Positions 59,316 to 64,000 of a DNA stretch of 64,000 nucleotides are shown piece by piece. This stretch comes from Morinoia aosen. Its lineage: Eukaryota; Arthropoda; Malacostraca; Amphipoda; Talitridae. The stretch covers positions 48,814,075 through 48,878,074 of the forward strand of contig CM059564.1 in the NCBI GenBank assembly GCA_030386875.1, read 5' to 3'. Numbering within the stretch: the first letter of the stretch is position 1; each line of letters starts with the position of its first letter. The notes beneath the pieces were generated by a model, which had not been told where the DNA came from, did no database searches, and was given only the letters and a program-made list of their open reading frames with translations. Position numbers and translations under genes: made by a program.

Positions 59316-59428
59316 CTTGTATCCTTTTAGGTTGTCCACGGAGCACGGCAGGATGACGTCACGGCCCACAACAACCGTCTTGTTCGGAATGGGCTCCAGA
59401 AATCGGGGCAGCGATGCGGCTTCTTCAG
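59316..59428 (-). CDS. Ig-gene exon 1 of those visible: start of Ig domain 1
   Basis: This 113-nt exon gives two nucleotides of a split codon followed by 37 codons, beginning EEAASLPRFLEPIPNKTVVV and ending at LKGYK. The acceptor is a T-rich tract ending TTTTTTTACAG. The donor is ACAAG followed by GTTTGC, a valid but weak GT site. It carries the first Ig1 cysteine (ILPCSV) and an N-linked glycosylation motif, NKT. The preceding residues look like the mature N terminus just after a signal peptide, so a signal-peptide exon is expected upstream. No such exon was recognised between 59.43 and 64 kb. It ends on a codon boundary and joins the next exon as GYK-VAWIF, the expected Ig1 continuation. 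Confidence 0.88.
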
Positions 59429-59736
59429 CTGTAAAAAAAATAATCCACGTAGTCAAATTCAAATCTACGGAAAAATATACGTGATTAATTCAGGTAACTG
59501 ATTTTTAAATCGTTTTCAGTAATTTTTAGTATTTTATTAAGAATACTGTATACACAGTACGTTTAATACTTTAAAATGATGTAAACGAAAAGGTATAATC
59601 TTAATCAAGTGGTATTTAAATTTAAAATTAATAAGACATTGTTCCGAACATCTTCATGGAAGACAATCCGACCGCATAATGGAGATGCGGACAGAGCATC
59701 CAAATTTTTGAAATCCTGCAGAGCTTGAACTCACAA

Positions 59737-59962
59737 ACATTTTGACCACGACGTGAGCTACCAGTGGTTAACGGACGGAATTTTCTTAATGCTGCTGATC
59801 GATCAGTAGTCACAAACTCAATTTTTATAAATACTTAGTGATAACTAAATGAAGGTACGATTCATATACTGTTTGCAATTTCTAGCATTACTTACGACAA
59901 TTGACCTCACATTCGAGCTGAATATTGAACTTCAATTTTACCAGCCGCAGTCAAAGTGTTAA
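59737..59962. mobile_element. TTAA-type MITE family C, copy 4
   Basis: A degraded copy with right end GCCGCAGTCAAAGTGTTAA and an internal AACTAAATGAAGG block shared with 50466-50681. It lies upstream of the first visible Ig exon on the minus strand. Confidence 0.6.
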
Positions 59963-60439
59963 AATGTGTAAGCACCTGGACCATTTCTTGATTACATAGA
60001 GCAGGGATGCTTAATTTATACAACATTGACGCAGGCAAGGTACAAGTCACAATGGAAAGCTAACCATTCACACTTTTACAGGCATGAATATTCTTTTAGG
60101 TGGAATGATGCCAGCTTTCTTCAAGCTTGAAATTATAGAAATATGCTTTCTCATACAAAGCAATGGATGCCTCGAAACTTGGTAAAACAATTATAAACTA
60201 ACATAAGATATTCAAATCCACTCAGGTAATTATGCCATTTTCTCTTCGTTAGGCCTTTAAAAATTCCTTAAATGTTTCACCCATTTTTCTGCCAATAGAC
60301 TGGCACTGGCATCAGGTTGTCCCTGACATCACAATAAGGACGGACCTGTCAATCGGCAGGCAATTTTATAGTGTGCTTCAGGGAACAAACTCGGCAAGGC
60401 ATAAAATAAATGTGTATTTTTATGAGGTGTGTAATATGT

Positions 60440-60715
60440 GACACGTGGTGCTGTTATTGATTAAGAATCTACTTTTTTCTAAAGGTGTAACCTAGCAATG
60501 AAAGAGAAAGTAAAATAAAGTATCCGTTCATTTATTACAGTCCCCTTGGTACAGGATCCTCAATCCCGGAGCATCTAAATGACACGGGGTGCTGCTAATG
60601 ATTAAGAATCAATTTTTTTCACATGGCGTAACCCCTCTAAGGCGATGGAAAGTAAAATGAAGTATCCCTTCATTAAATACAGTCACCTTGGCGCGGGATC
60701 ATCAACCCCGGAGCA
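60440..60715. repeat. Tandem duplication, 141-bp offset
   Basis: TTAAGAATCTACTTTTTTC, then GTAAAATAAAGTATCC, TACAGTC-CCTTGG and ATC-TCAA-CCCGGAGCA at 60461 recur in order from 60602. Confidence 0.9.
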
Positions 60716-61799
60716 GATCCAGGTCGAGCGACATTCAGAGGCATCCGCTCCTCAAAACATGAACTCAATGTTGCAGTGCTCCGACTCGAGAGGCTTGCTC
60801 GGCATGCAGTAAGAACCTCCCATACTGTAACACCTTTCTTTAAGCGCGTACGTTGCATTGTGATTATTGAGGATGGAATTGCAGGCGGTTACAAAGGCCT
60901 CGACGCTTCCGGCCCTCAACTTCAAGTTCAAGTTCAAGGTCTAGTGTGCCTTCATTCATAATTATCAGATATGGAAATTTGTGCTGTTAGTGCTCGTTCT
61001 TACAATCGGTGTAAATTTGTTGTTATTTCACGGAGCAAGATGTTTTTGATGCTCTTGAACGACTACTTGTCACGCATGCCACATGGACACTCATCCAGTG
61101 GAATTTGCTTTACGTTAAGTCCAGCCTCAAAGCATGTTTTTGAATTTATCTCTAGGTTTAACAGCCAATGAAAAAATTTAAATGAACTCTTCTGTTCAGC
61201 AAATTGACACAAACGAGGAAAGTTTTGGAAAGTTCATGGACTAAATAAAGGCTCAGCAAGAAGCCATTTATTATCGAGAGCTTGACGGACTGACGGACGG
61301 CGGAGCATAGAGGGAACGCCTCCTAAGCGCCTCGCTGCTCTAAACATGCGCCTCAATTTGCATGAAATTCTTTAAAACAATTTAAAACAAAAAAGCACAC
61401 ATGTTTTCGAGACAAATGTGCTTTCAAAATCAGCGCTTTGTTATGTACATTTTACTGAAAATTTGTAGCGCGGGAACGGTAAGTAATTCATGAACTGCGT
61501 GAATTTTAGAATACCTTCAAAATTTGGTGTGAATTATTCTAGTTACGAAATGGGCCGCAAAAGCGCTCTCTTGACTTTTTTGTCGATCAAACTTTAAGCA
61601 AACAACCTGAACTAATTTATTTGCTCTTATTCATATATGCAATTTTTTTAATAATGATGCCCTCCATCTATTCTATCATCCGTTTCATCGTAAGAGAAAA
61701 CGTTGATTTCTGTTATTATGGCTGGCGCAGTTAACTTATGTTGCGATAATCGTATTGCAATAGCTGGCCCAGTTAATATTGAAACGAGCACTGAGCTCT

Positions 61800-61882
61800 T
61801 ATAGACCCCACAGCGCCTACTTCTAGACCCCACAGCGCCTACCTCTAGACCCCACAGCGCCTACCTCTAGACCCCACAACGT
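61800..61882. repeat. 22-bp repeat
   Basis: About four copies of GACCCCACAGCGCCTACCTC. Confidence 0.9.
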
Positions 61883-61954
61883 CTACTGCAAACTAGTCCC
61901 GTAAGATGGTTTTCTGGAATAAAATTCTGCAGGAATTGGGTTTGGAATAATGGG

Positions 61955-62030
61955 AGTCTGCAGGTATGGGGGTCTGCAGGAGTGGGGTCTGCATGAGTGG
62001 GGTCTGCAGGTATGGGGTCTATACCTTGTA
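61955..62030. repeat. ~15-bp repeat
   Basis: About five units of GGGGTCTGCAGGTAT. Confidence 0.85.
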
Positions 62031-62699
62031 ATTCATTAAGACTTACTAAGTAACTCCATTCGATGCGCTGCCCTGGTAGACGAGCGCGAACGATTCTTCT
62101 TTGGTTTAGGCGCAGAAATTTCAATTCCAAAAGCTTTCGTTAATCGTTTCATCGAAAATTCACATAAATTACTTTAAAATTTTGAATCCAGATTGCTCTC
62201 ACATTAAACTGCTCATCAGCTATCATTTTTAGCGCATCACACAATTTTTTATGTTGCTTAATGATTTGTGTTTTAGTGAAAGTTTGCTTCATATCGTGAA
62301 TCTTCTGCTTTTCTAACGCCCGCTCTTTGCTGGGAGCATTCTACGAGCATAATATCGCAGTCAACTCGTTGGTGAAGCCCCGGCGCAAAGCTGAAGACGA
62401 CCAAGAAAATATCTTGAGGGCAAAAGAGTTGTGTAAGTTGCTTCCTTCATAGTTGTGAGCATCACACAAACACGAAGTTCGAGCCAAGGTAGAATAAGTC
62501 AAAAAAATTTTAAGAGCTAAGAAATGGGGTAAGAAGAACCACCACAGCTTCTTTTTCGTATTGTTTGCATACAAATCTTAGAAAATAAACAATTTACCTT
62601 AATTTTCTTTATTTGGTTAGTACGTTTATGTTCAGCGGATGCATGTACCAAGTCGAAAGAAAACACCGCATAAACTATAGGTAAAAACAGATGAATAAA

Positions 62700-62850
62700 T
62701 CGTTTTCTTGAAACATTTTTTTTCCACAAAGACATAGATTTACTCCTCTTCCCTCAAACCGAACACGAGAGTGGACACAGAACAATTAGGTCGTTTCTTG
62801 AAACATTTGTTCTACAAAGACACAGATTTACTCATTTCCCCTCGAAGCGA
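62700..62850. repeat. Tandem duplication, 90-bp offset
   Basis: TTTCTTGAAACATTT followed by CACAAAGACA-AGATTTACTC at 62704 recurs at 62794. Confidence 0.85.
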
Positions 62851-64000
62851 ACAGAGAGAGGCAGCAGAACGCAGTAACGACGCAGCGGAGCGGCAGTAGC
62901 GGCGGATCCTCCCTGCGTTGCCCCACAGCCGCCTCTCAGCAGGTGGTATCGATCGCTTCTTTCTTTTTCGGCTTCTTGATGAGAATCGCAGGCTTTGGAG
63001 AATTTCCAGGCCAGAACAAGTAAATTAACGCTGTCAACCCAAAGTCTCGTGAAATGCTTTCTGGAACAGACACGCCTTGATCTTTTCCAAACATACTAGA
63101 TTATACCCACGGATTTACAATCGAAGCATGTATACACCTTCACTGTAATAGCGCCTGGTTGAATATTCTTGTCCCCTGAATCTTTGCCCGCAGAATTTTT
63201 TAATTCTTATTCAAAGCTCCTAATGTCAAGGTTTTTTACGGAACCCTTGTCTCGCACTCATAAAATTATTCACTGTAAATTAACATGGATTTTGTAAACA
63301 AATATACTAAGAAATCGGGTTGTATTACATGAGAGTCGAATCGATCGCTTTCCACTCAGTGAAGGCCCCCGAATGAAAAGCATTTATTATTCACCTTAAA
63401 AATTAACAATTAATTATGAATGATGAGAAAATTTCAAACGCAACGAACTGCAGGGTGCAAACAATGGTTAGACGCACACCTACATTTACTTACACATGTG
63501 GAAATTACTTTACTTAAATATCTGAAACACACTGAAATTATTTCAAGAGAGTGATGCAATCTTTTTCCCATTCATGCCTTTGTGGTGCGTCATTTAAATT
63601 ACTCAAGCATAGCACGCTTTTGTACGCCGTTGGAATTCAGAGCCGGAAATCCCCTAGTTTATTTAGAGCAAAATCTACATGTCATACACAAGTTGCAGGC
63701 TCGACTCTTGAATCAGAAATCTGTAGCAAGTAACAATTTCTGAGCAGAGGCAGCACCCCACGAGGTCATGAAGTGAGCAAGTTAAGACGAAGTCTGCGGC
63801 GTGGCGCTGCCTCAACAACTTGCGCTGCATTCACACGCCGCATTTCAGTCCATTGAGTCCGTCTCGTGCAGAACCTGCAGCTCGAATGAGCATCCTCGAG
63901 GGGACTGTAGAGCGAATCATTAAGCGCAACGCTCCTCAACCACATGAATCCACCATAACTCAAACCCACTCCCGGGCGTAATTGTTCCTACCAAGATTGT

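Larger units (their letters stand above)
36722..59428 (-). other. Lachesin/DIP-like Ig-superfamily gene, partial span of six exons
   Basis: Six minus-strand exons with consensus splice sites form one continuous frame of about 298 residues containing three tandem Ig domains. The introns are about 0.64, 7.6, 8.1, 3.9 and 1.6 kb long; the first is phase 0 and the next four are phase 1. Three Ig domains, the MCQVN(S/T)DPM signature in Ig1, the VSRLHMGAYLCIASN signature in Ig2 and an ECHTEAFP-type motif in Ig3 are typical of the lachesin / Dpr-interacting protein (DIP) family. These proteins are extracellular neuronal adhesion molecules, usually membrane-anchored at the C terminus. The signal-peptide exon lies upstream on the minus strand, above 59.43 kb or outside the window. 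The exon after Ig3 was not found, so the exact orthologue and anchor type are unknown. Confidence 0.88.
59963..64000. other. Region upstream of the visible Ig exons
   Basis: Only the duplications and short repeats listed above are supported. GC-rich patches at about 62870-62950 and 63750-63970 were examined for a promoter or signal-peptide exon without a convincing result. Confidence 0.5.

Overview
This is eukaryotic chromosomal DNA, and the evidence points to an arthropod, probably an insect. It is AT-rich non-coding sequence broken by short GC-rich exons with GT/AG splice sites, kilobase-scale introns, many minisatellites and several families of decayed DNA transposons. There are no operons, ribosome binding sites or long unique ORFs. 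The main gene is of the lachesin/DIP type (neuronal cell-surface immunoglobulin superfamily), a family characteristic of arthropod nervous systems. I cannot place the species more precisely.

The main gene lies on the minus strand. Six exons (59316-59428, 58472-58679, 50699-50857, 42444-42572, 38435-38572, 36722-36871) join in frame into about 298 residues carrying three Ig domains, each split over two exons. Each domain keeps its cysteine pair and core tryptophan. The signal-peptide exon and the C-terminal (anchor) exon were not found. Two more GC3-rich minus-strand exons (27913-28048 and 26695-26817) splice in phase to each other but not directly to the Ig exons, so they are either later exons of the same gene after a missed exon or part of another gene. 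A tRNA-Arg(UCU) gene sits on the plus strand inside the intron between the fourth and fifth Ig exons.

The interval 29649-36140 is a 6.5-kb hAT-type transposon. It has 17-bp inverted ends starting CAG, an exact 8-bp target duplication with the hAT nTnnnnAn pattern, and GACTCC-rich arrays inside both ends. Nested within it are two deleted Tc1/mariner-type elements with long inverted ends and transposase C-terminal remnants, a 418-bp perfect palindrome with outward-facing tRNA-like segments, and an inverted pair of another repeat. Elsewhere there are three copies of a ~110-bp hairpin MITE, two copies of a MITE family in which one copy has grown an internal minisatellite, five TTAA-flanked MITE relics, and a mariner/Tc1 transposase relic at 28.9-29.2 kb.

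Minisatellites are very dense, especially at 38-47 kb and 55-56.6 kb. Most long ORFs in the window are products of these arrays. Two arrays directly abut Ig-gene exons and repeat the sequence of the 5' splice site. The left 26 kb and the right 4.5 kb contain repeats, duplications and AT-rich DNA but no gene that I can support.
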